A stretch of 64,000 nucleotides of DNA from assembly GCA_903902795.1 (NCBI GenBank), contig CAIUWH010000071.1, positions 1 to 64,000 on the forward strand, given 5' to 3'. Below, one piece after another: positions 17,032 to 27,400 of this stretch. This DNA comes from an uncultured Bacteroidota bacterium. GTDB taxonomy: Bacteria > Bacteroidota > Bacteroidia > Flavobacteriales > Flavobacteriaceae. Under the pieces are notes generated by a model. That model was not told the DNA's origin. It was given only the letters and a program-made list of their open reading frames with translations, and searched no databases. The position numbers and the translations under genes are program-made. Every line of letters starts with the position of its first letter. Position 1 is the stretch's first letter.

Positions 17032-18786
17032 ATGAAAAAAATTTACTTTCAGTTTATTATTATGTTTTTTACATACGGAATCTATTCTCAAGTTGGTGTC
17101 AACACTACAAATCCAACTGCTACATTACATGTTTTTGGAAATACTACTTTACCAAGTGGAGGCACAACAACATTATTAAACCAAAATTTTAACACTAATG
17201 ATTTCACTTTTTTGAATAGTGGAACCGCAACTAATAATAATTGGAGGTATGGAACTGCGGCTGGAAATCCATCAAGCGCTATTTATATATCAAATGATAA
17301 TGGAACAACCAATAACTACGCAACTACGTCATCTGCTACTGTAACTTTTGCATATAGAGACGTTGCTATTCCAGCTGGGACAACTACTTCTACTTTTTCG
17401 TTTGATTGGAGATGTAATGGGGAAAGAACAGTTGGTACTGATTACGATTATTTCAGAGTTTGGCTAACTCCAACTTCTTTTACACCTACATTAGGAACGC
17501 AAATTACTGCTGGTGCAGGAAGAATTCAAATAGGAACAAATTTCAATCAACAAAATACGTGGACTACTTTTTCTAATGCAGCTTTGAATGTAAGTAGTTT
17601 TGCTGGATCTAGTATGCGTATTATTTACGAATGGCGAAACGATAGTTCAGGAGGAAGTCAATTTCCAGCTGCTATTGATAATGTTATACTAACTATTCCA
17701 TCCACTCCAGTGCCTGGTTCATATGCTTTTAGATTAGAAGACGGTACTCAAGCTGCCGGAAAAGTTCTTACATCAGACGCCAGTGGAAATGGATATTGGG
17801 CAGTAGCCAGCGGAGGAAGCGGAACAGATAGTCAAACATTAAGTTTGGCAGGAAGTACACTTTCAATATCAAATGGTAACTCAGTGACTTTACCTTCTGG
17901 AAGTGGCTCCAACACCTATACAAACGGATTAACATTAACAGGTTCAACGGTAAGACTTGGAGGAACTTTGACACAAGCGACGACTTTGAATTTAGATTCA
18001 TATGATTTAAATTTCAATAGTAGTACTTCTGCTGCTTTTCCGGGGCAAATCAAATTTAATGGAACCAATAGAGTTATGATGGAAACTAATTTTGATGATG
18101 ATTATATTAATTTTGGTGGCGGTTCAACTATAGTTGATGGAGAAGATGGTTTGACTTTTGTTGATTCTGGTGGTGATACATATACTCGTGATTTTGCTCT
18201 AGGTTTTTACAAAGGCTCAACTGGTGGCTCAGCGATGGCAACCGGTTCAATTGAATATGTTGTTGATGGTTTAGATGAGTTGTTATTAGAAGCATCTAGT
18301 TTGAATCCATTAGTTGATAATGATACACGGTTGGGTGGTTCTTCAAAAAGATGGACTGCTGTTTGGGCGACAAATGGTACTATTCAAACCTCAGATATGA
18401 AGCTTAAAAAAGATGTTGTAGAATTAAAATATGGTTTAAAAGAAGTGATGCAATTGAATCCTATTTCATACAAATGGAAAAAAAATAGTATTGGTAAAAC
18501 AGCAATTCCCGATCAATTTCAAGAAACTAAATTGGGCTTTTCGGCACAACAATTACTAGATGTTTTACCCGAAGTTGTAGAAACATACTCTTGGTATCCA
18601 AAAGATGAGGAAGGAAATTTTGAACGAAAACCAAATGAAAATTTAGGTGTAAGATATGCAGAAATTACACCTGTAATAGTAAAAGCAATTCAAGAACAAC
18701 AAGAACAAATAGAATCTTTAAAAGTTACTGTAGAAGAACTAAAAAAGCAAAATGAAATGTTACTAAAATTGCTAGAAAAAAAATAG
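17032..18786 (+). CDS. Secreted tail-fibre-like protein with C-terminal S74-type chaperone/endosialidase-like domain
   Basis: Signal peptide; VGVNTTNPTATLHVFGN; TSDMKLKKDVVELKYGLKEVMQLNPISYKWKK...; C-terminal coiled coil. Confidence 0.85.
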   Translation: MKKIYFQFIIMFFTYGIYSQVGVNTTNPTATLHVFGNTTLPSGGTTTLLNQNFNTNDFTFLNSGTATNNNWRYGTAAGNPSSAIYISNDNGTTNNYATTSSATVTFAYRDVAIPAGTTTSTFSFDWRCNGERTVGTDYDYFRVWLTPTSFTPTLGTQITAGAGRIQIGTNFNQQNTWTTFSNAALNVSSFAGSSMRIIYEWRNDSSGGSQFPAAIDNVILTIPSTPVPGSYAFRLEDGTQAAGKVLTSDASGNGYWAVASGGSGTDSQTLSLAGSTLSISNGNSVTLPSGSGSNTYTNGLTLTGSTVRLGGTLTQATTLNLDSYDLNFNSSTSAAFPGQIKFNGTNRVMMETNFDDDYINFGGGSTIVDGEDGLTFVDSGGDTYTRDFALGFYKGSTGGSAMATGSIEYVVDGLDELLLEASSLNPLVDNDTRLGGSSKRWTAVWATNGTIQTSDMKLKKDVVELKYGLKEVMQLNPISYKWKKNSIGKTAIPDQFQETKLGFSAQQLLDVLPEVVETYSWYPKDEEGNFERKPNENLGVRYAEITPVIVKAIQEQQEQIESLKVTVEELKKQNEMLLKLLEKK

Positions 18787-18791
18787 GATGA

Positions 18792-21656
18792 TTAATGCGC
18801 TTCCAACCAATTCTTCCCAACTCCAATTTCAACATCTAACGGAACATCCATTTTGAAAGCGTTTTCCATTTCGTGTTTGATGATGGGTTTTATTTTTTCT
18901 AATTCGGAGTTGTGAACGTCAAATACTAACTCATCATGGACTTGCAATAACATCTTCGATTTCCAATTTTCACTCGTCAGTTTCTTGTGGATGTTGATCA
19001 TCGCAATTTTAATAATGTCGGCTGCTGAACCTTGAATCGGTGCGTTTACGGCATTTCGTTCTGCACCACTTTTTACCATCATATTGGCCGAATTGATGTC
19101 TTTCAAATAACGACGTCTACCTAAAACCGTTTGTACGTATCCATGTTCTCGAGCAAAATCAACTTGATTGCTCATGTACGATTTTAGTTTGGGATAGGTT
19201 GCATAATAGGCATCAATCAACTCGGCGCTTTCTTTACGAGACAGCGATGTTTGATTGGAAAGTCCAAAAGCAGAAACACCATAAATAATTCCGAAGTTTA
19301 CGGTTTTTGCGTTACTGCGTTGTGCTGCCGTGACTTCATCCAAAGCCACATTGAACACTTTTGCAGCGGTACTTCGGTGAATGTCTTCATTATTTTGAAA
19401 GGCTTTGATCATGTTTTCTTCGCCTGATAAAGCCGCGATGATTCGAAGTTCTATTTGAGAATAATCGGCAGAAAGTAAGGTGTAATTGTCATCACGTGCA
19501 ATAAACGCTTTTCTGATCAATCGTCCTCTTTCTGTACGAATCGGAATGTTTTGTAAATTCGGATTATTCGAACTCAAACGACCTGTGGCAGCAACCGTTT
19601 GCATATAATCGGTATGAACCCGACCTGTTTTGGCATCGACTTGATTGGGTAAAGCATCAATATACGTACTTTGTAACTTTACCATTTGTCGCCATTCCAA
19701 AATATCTTTTACAATTTGATGTTCGTTAGCTAGATAACTCAACACTTCTTCGCCAGTTGCGTACTGACCTGTTTTGGTTTTCTTTTGTTTGGCGCCGCCG
19801 ATTTTCATCTTGTCAAATAAAACGTCACCTAATTGTTTTGGTGAAGCCAAATTGAATGTTGAACCAGCGGTTTCATATATTTTTTGTTCTAAAGCAGCAC
19901 TTTCTTTAGCCATTTCAACCGACATCGATTTCAAATAAGGCACATCTAAATTAATTCCTTCTAATTCCATTGCGGCTAACACAGGAATAAGGGGAATTTC
20001 GATTTCGTCGAATAATTTTTTGGTTTCGGCTTTGTCGAGAATCGGACTGAAATTTTGCTTCAGTTGAAACGTAATGTCTGCATCTTCTGCCGCGTATTCT
20101 TTAATTTCTTCCAAAGCCACATCGCGCATCGAGAGTTGATTTTTACCTTTTTTTCCAATTAAATCTTCAATCGATTTAGGTGAATATTTTAAATAGGTTT
20201 CCGACAACACATCCATATTGTGACGCATGTCAGGATTAATGAGGTAATGCGCAATCATGGTATCGAATAATTTACCTTTAATAGAAACACCGTAACGAGA
20301 AAGAATTTTTAAATCGTATTTGATGTTTTGACCGATTTTTTCGATGGTTTCACTTTCAAAAAAAGGTTTGAATTTATCAACCAAAAGTTGGGCTTCGTCT
20401 TGATTTTCAGGAAACGGAACGTAAAATCCTTTTCCTTTCTCATAAGAAAATGAGATTCCAACCAACTCGGCATTTAAAGCATCAATTCCGGTTGTTTCGG
20501 TATCAAAACATACCGAAGTTTGATTCAATAAATTTTGTAACAATAATTTTACAGGCAAATCTCCTTGAATAATTTGGTAAAAATGTTCGGTACTGTCAAG
20601 TGTAGCATAAAATGATTGTGCTTTTGGTTCGCTACTTTCATCATCCGAAAATCCAAACAAATCAAATTGATCTTCGTTGGATTTTTTAGCTACTGTTTTC
20701 TTTTGATTTTGACTTTTGTCATTGCTATTGTCATTGCCATTTCCATTGGTATCAATTTCATCGTATTCTTTTCCGGTTCCAAAATATTTGTCAAACTGTG
20801 CTTTCATTTGACGGAATTCCAATTCATTGAAAAGCGCATCGGTTTTTTCAACATCGGGTTTTGAAAGTTCGTAGTCAGTAGCATTAAAAGTTACAGGGCA
20901 ATCTAGTAGAATTCGGGCCAATTTTTTAGATAAAATTCCTTTATCGGCATTGGCTTCAATTTTTTCTTTCATCGCGCCTTTGAGTTTGTCGGTATTGGCT
21001 AGCAGATTTTCCATCGAACCAAATTCTTTCAATAACTTCTTGGCGGTAACTTCGCCAACGCCAGGTAAACCCGGAATGTTATCGGCGGCGTCGCCCATCA
21101 TTCCGAGGAAATCAATCACTTGTTCGGGACGATCAATTTCGAATTTAGCCAATACTTCGGGTATGCCCCAAATTTCGATGTCGTTGCCCATTCGAGCCGG
21201 TTTGTACATAAAAATATTCTCCGAAACGAGTTGTGCAAAATCTTTATCAGGCGTTACCATAAACACTTTATAATCTTCTTTTTCGGCTTGTTTCGCAAGT
21301 GTTCCAATTAAATCGTCGGCTTCAAAACCAGCTACTTCAATAATAGGAATGTGCATGGCTTTGAGCAATTCCTGAATATACGGAACGGCTATTTTGATGG
21401 CTTCGGGTGTTTCGTCACGATGAGCTTTGTATTCTTTATACATTTCATAACGATAATCACTTCCACCTTTATCGAAAGCAACCGCTAAATGATCGGGTTT
21501 TTCACGTTTGATGACATCCATCAAAGCATTCATAAATCCCATAATGGCCGAAGTATCCATTCCTTTCGAATTGATACGTGGGTTTTTTATGAAGGCAAAA
21601 TAACCACGAAATATTAGAGCATAGGCATCGAGAAGGTAAAGACGTTTTTGTGACAT
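18792..21656 (-). CDS. polA: DNA polymerase I
   Basis: 5' nuclease, 3'-5' exonuclease (CFDTETTGIDAL) and polymerase (SADYSQIELRIIAALSGEENMI; LLQVHDELVFDV) motifs. Confidence 0.98.
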   Translation of the reverse strand: MSQKRLYLLDAYALIFRGYFAFIKNPRINSKGMDTSAIMGFMNALMDVIKREKPDHLAVAFDKGGSDYRYEMYKEYKAHRDETPEAIKIAVPYIQELLKAMHIPIIEVAGFEADDLIGTLAKQAEKEDYKVFMVTPDKDFAQLVSENIFMYKPARMGNDIEIWGIPEVLAKFEIDRPEQVIDFLGMMGDAADNIPGLPGVGEVTAKKLLKEFGSMENLLANTDKLKGAMKEKIEANADKGILSKKLARILLDCPVTFNATDYELSKPDVEKTDALFNELEFRQMKAQFDKYFGTGKEYDEIDTNGNGNDNSNDKSQNQKKTVAKKSNEDQFDLFGFSDDESSEPKAQSFYATLDSTEHFYQIIQGDLPVKLLLQNLLNQTSVCFDTETTGIDALNAELVGISFSYEKGKGFYVPFPENQDEAQLLVDKFKPFFESETIEKIGQNIKYDLKILSRYGVSIKGKLFDTMIAHYLINPDMRHNMDVLSETYLKYSPKSIEDLIGKKGKNQLSMRDVALEEIKEYAAEDADITFQLKQNFSPILDKAETKKLFDEIEIPLIPVLAAMELEGINLDVPYLKSMSVEMAKESAALEQKIYETAGSTFNLASPKQLGDVLFDKMKIGGAKQKKTKTGQYATGEEVLSYLANEHQIVKDILEWRQMVKLQSTYIDALPNQVDAKTGRVHTDYMQTVAATGRLSSNNPNLQNIPIRTERGRLIRKAFIARDDNYTLLSADYSQIELRIIAALSGEENMIKAFQNNEDIHRSTAAKVFNVALDEVTAAQRSNAKTVNFGIIYGVSAFGLSNQTSLSRKESAELIDAYYATYPKLKSYMSNQVDFAREHGYVQTVLGRRRYLKDINSANMMVKSGAERNAVNAPIQGSAADIIKIAMINIHKKLTSENWKSKMLLQVHDELVFDVHNSELEKIKPIIKHEMENAFKMDVPLDVEIGVGKNWLEAH

Positions 21657-21981
21657 TGTATTATTTTTTTCAAATGTAATAAACTTAGCGGAAAGGTAAA
21701 ATAAAAAGGAATTTGGTTTTAGAACACTTTTTTATTTAGTGACAACTTTTACTGTTGAGTATTTTGCCTAGGAGTTACCACATAAAATTCGAAACGTGCT
21801 TCTCGCATCTGCGCAGAAGGGTATTTAATATACCTATTGATTGTAGTTTTGCGTGTTTGCTAAAAACAAACGGAAGCTTGTCCAAGAACAGTGAGAACAG
21901 TTTTTTAACTAACAATCCAAACATATGATAAGACAGTGTTAAAATATTCACTAAAACTACAAAAAAATGTACTTAGTAGAT

Positions 21982-21989
21982 TACTTTTG
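21982..21989 (+). promoter_or_regulatory. TAnnTTTG promoter element (TACTTTTG)
   Basis: 25 nt upstream of the metallophosphoesterase ORF start. Confidence 0.55.
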
Positions 21990-22013
21990 TACAGAATTTA
22001 AAACCCCAAAAAG

Positions 22014-23243
22014 TTGCGCTGGATTATTTTTCTCGTCTTTATAGCTCTTCTAGAACTCTATGCTTTTCAAGCAGTTAAAACCGTAACTAAGGTAAAGTGG
22101 ATGCAAATTGCTTACGTACTAGTTTCGATTTCAGCCGTTATTTTTATTTTTTATCAGTTTTCACAATTTGATCGAAGTGTGGGACAAACGCCTATGTTTA
22201 TGTTAACCATCGGTGTATTGCTTTTGGTATTGATTCCGAAATTACTTATTGGTTTTTTCATGTTGTTTGAAGACTTTTTTCGGATCATACTAGGGACTAA
22301 AAATTATTTTGTGAATTACGATAATGATGCTGGCTTTTTGCCCGAAAGAAGACTTTTTGTAAGTCGGGTTGCACTCGGAATTGCAGCGATTCCGTTTTTA
22401 TCATTGATTTACGGAATGACTTTAGGGAAGTATAATTTTAAAGTAATCAGACAAACCTTGTTTTTTCCGGATTTACCCGATTCTTTCGACGGATTTACCA
22501 TCACTCAAATATCAGACATACACAGTGGAAGTTTTGACAATCCCGATAAAATAAGTTATGCCATCGATTTAATTAATGAACAAAATTCTGATTTGTTATT
22601 GTTTACCGGTGATATTGTAAATACGCATGCCACCGAAATGCATCCGTGGATTGAAACGTTCAATAAAATACAAAACCACGAATTTGGGAAATATTCCATC
22701 TTAGGAAACCATGATTACGGTGAGTATGTCGATTGGTCATCCGACGAAGCAAAAGATAAAAATTTTGAAGACATCAAAGATTTACACCGTCAAATTGATT
22801 TTAAATTGTTGTTGAATGAGAACATTAAAATCAAAAAAGGTGAGCACGAAATAGCGGTTGTAGGTGTTGAAAATTGGGGAGTGAAATTTAAAAAAGTAGG
22901 CGATTTGAACAAAGCTTCCGAAAGTCTGCAAAATGACGATTTTAAAATACTCATGAGTCACGATCCAAGTCATTGGGAAGCCGAAGTAAAAAACCACCCC
23001 AAAAAGTTTCATTTGACACTTTCGGGTCATACACACGGATTCCAATTTGGAATTGAAATCCCCGGTTTTTTAAAATGGAGTCCGGTGGAATATGTGTACA
23101 AACAATGGGCCGGATTGTATGAAGATTTAGGTCAGTACATTTACGTAAATCGAGGTTTCGGATTCCATGCGTTTCCTGGACGAGTAGGTATTATGCCCGA
23201 AATAACGGTAATTGAACTAAAAAAAGGGCAAAAAATAGTGTAA
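22014..23243 (+). CDS. Membrane-anchored metallophosphoesterase
   Basis: ITQISDIHSG, FTGDIVN, ILGNHDYG and LSGHTHGFQFG motifs; apparent TTG start. Confidence 0.92.
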   Translation: MRWIIFLVFIALLELYAFQAVKTVTKVKWMQIAYVLVSISAVIFIFYQFSQFDRSVGQTPMFMLTIGVLLLVLIPKLLIGFFMLFEDFFRIILGTKNYFVNYDNDAGFLPERRLFVSRVALGIAAIPFLSLIYGMTLGKYNFKVIRQTLFFPDLPDSFDGFTITQISDIHSGSFDNPDKISYAIDLINEQNSDLLLFTGDIVNTHATEMHPWIETFNKIQNHEFGKYSILGNHDYGEYVDWSSDEAKDKNFEDIKDLHRQIDFKLLLNENIKIKKGEHEIAVVGVENWGVKFKKVGDLNKASESLQNDDFKILMSHDPSHWEAEVKNHPKKFHLTLSGHTHGFQFGIEIPGFLKWSPVEYVYKQWAGLYEDLGQYIYVNRGFGFHAFPGRVGIMPEITVIELKKGQKIV

Positions 23244-23318
23244 TTAGTTAAAAATAGTATATTTGTATTGCTAATTGCTTTCAATTACTAAAAAGAAAGC
23301 TTTAAACAGTTTGGTTTT

Positions 23319-23615
23319 ATGTCAAAATTTGGAGAACTTATCAATGCTCAAGTTCCAGTTTTAATCGACTTCTATACCGAGTGGAACGAATCTTCTGTAT
23401 CAATGCATCCTGTGATTAGAGATGTTGCGGCTGCACTTGGTGACAAGGCAAAAGTGATTAAAATAGATGTGGATAAAAACCAAGAATTAGCCGATGCTCT
23501 TCGCATCAAAGGTTTGCCAACACTGATGATTTATAAAGAAGGTCAAATGGTTTGGAGACAGTCGGGCGAGTTAGATGCCAATACCATAATTGGTCTAGTT
23601 CAAGAGCAAGTATAG
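23319..23615 (+). CDS. Thioredoxin-family protein lacking the canonical CxxC (ESSVS at the active-site position)
   Basis: VPVLIDFYTEWNESSVSMHPVIRDVAAALGDKAKVIKIDVDKNQELADALRIKGLPTLMIYKEGQ. Confidence 0.9.
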   Translation: MSKFGELINAQVPVLIDFYTEWNESSVSMHPVIRDVAAALGDKAKVIKIDVDKNQELADALRIKGLPTLMIYKEGQMVWRQSGELDANTIIGLVQEQV

Positions 23616-23641
23616 TCAGTACGACGAACTACGTAATCTAG

Positions 23642-24337
23642 TTAAAGTTTTTCACAAATAAATCCTCTTTCTTTTAAAAACTCCAGAGTTTGTGGCAGCG
23701 CATATTCTAAATTCTTGTAGGCTTTTTTGCTGTCGTGAAAAACGATAATACTGCCTGATTGCACATTGCTCAATACATTTTCTAAACATTTTATCTCCGA
23801 AACGTTTGCATCAAAATCGTAGGAAATAATATCCCACATGATGATTCTATATCCTAGTTTTCGTAAAACTTTGGATTGTGAAGGTTTTATTTTGCCATAC
23901 GGCGGACGGAAAAGGTCAGTAGGCAGAACGCAGATTTTAGAATGCAGATTTTCTTCTTCGGAATGCAAGTTTCCTTCTGCCTTCTGCCTTCTGCCTTCTG
24001 CCTTCTGATTATAGCACAATTCAACATTCTTTACATAAAGCTCATTAGTAGTCTTCCATCCATTTAAATGATTAAAAGTATGATTCCCGATGGAATGACC
24101 TTCGTCGATGACTTTCTGGACGATTTCTGGATATTTTCTAACGTTATCGCCGATGCAGAAAAAAGTGGCTTTGGCGTTATGATTTTTAAGTTGTGATAGT
24201 GTCCATTCGGTAATTTCGGGTGTCGGACCATCGTCAAATGTAAGATAAACTCTGTTTTCGCTGTTGGGAATGTCCCAAACGTAGTTCGAGAAAATGGTTT
24301 TGATCAGTCGATGCGTTTTTACCCAAGTGAAATTCAT
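23642..24337 (-). CDS. Polysaccharide deacetylase (NodB homology) with low-complexity insertion
   Basis: YLTFDDGPTPEITEWTL, SIGNHTFNHLNGW, LFRPPYGKIKPSQ; insert QKAEGRRQKAEGNLHSEEENLHSKICVLPT. Confidence 0.9.
   Translation of the reverse strand: MNFTWVKTHRLIKTIFSNYVWDIPNSENRVYLTFDDGPTPEITEWTLSQLKNHNAKATFFCIGDNVRKYPEIVQKVIDEGHSIGNHTFNHLNGWKTTNELYVKNVELCYNQKAEGRRQKAEGNLHSEEENLHSKICVLPTDLFRPPYGKIKPSQSKVLRKLGYRIIMWDIISYDFDANVSEIKCLENVLSNVQSGSIIVFHDSKKAYKNLEYALPQTLEFLKERGFICEKL
23973..24007. repeat. Intragenic heptanucleotide tandem repeat (CCTTCTG)x5
   Basis: Direct reading inside the deacetylase ORF. Confidence 0.95.
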
Positions 24338-24354
24338 GCTTCAAAAATAATTAA

Positions 24355-24388
24355 AAAGTGCCAATAGAATAAAATCCATTGGCACTTT
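24355..24388 (-). terminator. Intrinsic terminator (AAAGTGCCAAT...ATTGGCACTTT)
   Basis: 11-bp perfect stem just downstream of the DUF2723 gene. Confidence 0.75.
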
Positions 24389-24409
24389 CTATATCATAGA
24401 ACAAATTTA

Positions 24410-27400
24410 TTATTCCTTTTCTAATCCGAACTGTTCGTACATAGTTACAAAAGTATTAAACGTGCCTTTATTTTCATTGTAAAACGATTGGTCATTGTTG
24501 TCTTTCATGATGGTTAATAAATTGCGATACCGTTCAACATCTGTATAAATATCACTTGCCATAAAATTTTGATCGGCAGCATTAAACTGCTTATAATACA
24601 TTAAATTTTGTTGGTATTTTTTCATCAGTTTTTTCAACAGTTCCCTTGCTTTGGCCGATTCACCAACCTTGTAATAGCCATCCGCAAACGGATCAACTGC
24701 TGTATAATATCCGTAATAATCAATAGGCATTTTTGTTAATGACATTTCGATAATTTTTTTCGCTTTGTCGTTTTTTCCGTCTTGAATCAGTTGGTACATT
24801 AAACGCGACAGATTGTTTCGAGACGAAATACTATTTTTTCGTGTTTCTGGATCGTGGTAAATATCGGTGCGTTCGCCATTACCCCATGTCCATTTCTGAA
24901 CTAAATTATACATGATGTCCGAATCAACCTGACCTAAATCAAACGGATTTTCTTTATCTACTTTGGTTTTCACAGGAACCAATTTGTAGACCATTCCGTC
25001 TAATTGAAGGTAATCTTTCATCCACAAATAATCTTCATCACCAAAACTTCCACCAGTAAAGTATGTAGGACGTTCCCAATTGTTGTTGTTTAAAATGTCG
25101 AGCATGATCAAGCGATTTTTGTACAGCGCAGAACCGTCGATGTCAATGTCGATGTACGGAACAATCGAATCGTTGTATTTTGGATGTACCACTTTGTGTT
25201 TAATCACCGCATTTTTATCAATCGGAATACGTACTTTATTGGTTGGGAAAAAGTTTGCCATTTGACCACTTTGTAATTCTATTTTCGTCTTCGGATCTTC
25301 ACTTTTGGCAAAGTTTAAGAAGTCGTTCAAATCCCATCTGCTTTTGACTTGATCGCTAAATAATATGTAATCGCGCGTTCCATCTACATACTGATTGTGT
25401 TCGAACGAAATAGGCAGCCCTTTTGAATCATACGTTTTCATTTTCATTTGGTCGACATACCAATCGGTCATCAATAAGCTGGTACAACAAACTTTGACAT
25501 CGGTGCGATAACCTTCAATTTCTTGAGCGTACCACAATGGAAACGTATCGTTGTCGCCAATGGTGTACAAAATTGCATTAGGCTCACACGAATCGAGGTA
25601 CGCTTTCGCCATGGCCAATGCTGTATATTTATTAGAGCGATCATGATCGTCCCAGTTTTGTGTCGCCATCAATATCGGTGAAGCCACTAAACAAACTGCA
25701 ATGGTAAGCGGAGCGGCAATTTTTGCAGCAATTTTGTCTTTTATGATTTCATAGATAGCATAAACTCCAAATCCAACCCACATCGCAAAGACATAAAACG
25801 ATCCTACTAAGGCATAATCGCGCTCACGTGGTTCGAATGGTCGTTCGTTCAAGTAAATTTTTAGAGCTAAACCCGTAAATAAAAACAAAGCAAGTAATAC
25901 ATAAAATGTTTTTTTCTCCCTTTGAATGTGGTACATAAGACCAATTAGTCCTAAAATAAAAGGTAAAAAGTAATAGACATTTCTTCCTTTGTTGTTGGCA
26001 ATATCTTCGGGTAAATTACTTTGCGGACCTAGATGGATTTCATCTAAAAATGTAATTCCACTCAGCCAATTTCCGTCTAAATTATCGTATTTTCCTTGGA
26101 TGTCGTTTTGTCTTCCTACGAAATTCCACAATAAATAACGACCGTACATATAGCCAAATTGGTATTCCACCATAAATTGCAGATTATCCCAGGTTTTTGG
26201 TTTTTCAATTTCGAGATATTCGCCATACGCTCTTAAAAAGGCAACATAACCATCGTTGTCAATTTTGTTGGAAGCATATGCTTGACGGAATTCGGCTACT
26301 ATATCTAATAGTTCTTGTTCCTCAGATAGTTCGGCTTTGATTCTGAATTCTGGCGGACGTGTAAATGTGATGTAATTTTCGGTATGTTCGGTGCTCCACA
26401 ATCTCGGTAAGATGGCTTTATGCGCGTCATCCGAATTCTGAACGGCGTTTTTGTAATTATTTACAATTTCGTATTTGCCTGTTTTATAATTTCTTTCGTA
26501 GTTGGGCGCTTTGTCTAAATAAGGCGTAGTAGGATCTAAACCTGCAAACGTGTCGGTGTATTGCGGACCGTAGAAAAGCGGATTTACACCATATTGTTCT
26601 CTATTGTAATACGCTAAAACTTCGGCGGCATCGGACGGTTTGTTTTCGTTTATTGGTGTATTGGCATTGGCACGAATGGGTAACATCAACCAGGTTGAAA
26701 ATCCGATTAAAACGAAAAGAACACACAATAAAATAGTGTTATAAAAGGCTTGTTGTTTCTTTTTGGTATATTGTAATCCGAAGTAGAAAAACCCAATAAT
26801 TAAGGCAAACATGATGAACGTTCCTGAGTCGAATGGAAGTCCGAGTGTGTTAACAAAAAAGATCTCACTTTTTCCGAAAAAACCTAAGGTATACGGCAAC
26901 AATAATTTGAAGATGAACAGTAAAATCGCAACAATAACCACATTCGCAACGATGAAGTTCTTTACCGTTACTTTTGGATACTGCTTAAAGAAATATAAAA
27001 ATCCGATCGATGGAAGTGTCAACAAAGCCATAAAGTGCACTCCAAACGACAATCCAACAATCAATGAAATAAGCAGCAACCAACGATTTCCTCGAGGCGA
27101 ATTCATATCTTGTTCCCAGCGCAATCCCAACCAAAACAGCAACGCAATGAATAAGGTCGCCATCGCATACACTTCAGCTTCTACAGCATTGTACCAAAAA
27201 CTATCTGAAAAAGTAAAGGTTAACGCGCCAATGAACGAACTTCCTAAAATTGCAACTAAATTGTCTTTGTTGAGTTCGGTATAGTTAGAAACAACTTTTC
27301 GAAGGACAATGGTCGACGACCAAAACATAAATAAAATGGTAAAGGCGCTCGAAAAAACCGACATCATATTCACCATCAAAGCAATGTTTTCTTTCCCGAT

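Noticed and set aside
17032-18786. Tail-fibre-like protein considered as a prophage remnant
   Set aside because: No capsid, terminase, portal, integrase or lysis genes nearby, and it carries a signal peptide.
21740-21980. About 240 bp of intergenic DNA before the metallophosphoesterase with small hairpins (e.g. 21799-21819)
   Set aside because: Stems are short and unremarkable for AT-rich DNA; no ncRNA family recognised.
26811-27284. 157-aa plus-strand ORF opposite the DUF2723 gene
   Set aside because: Antisense to a strong large CDS; no signal or domain.
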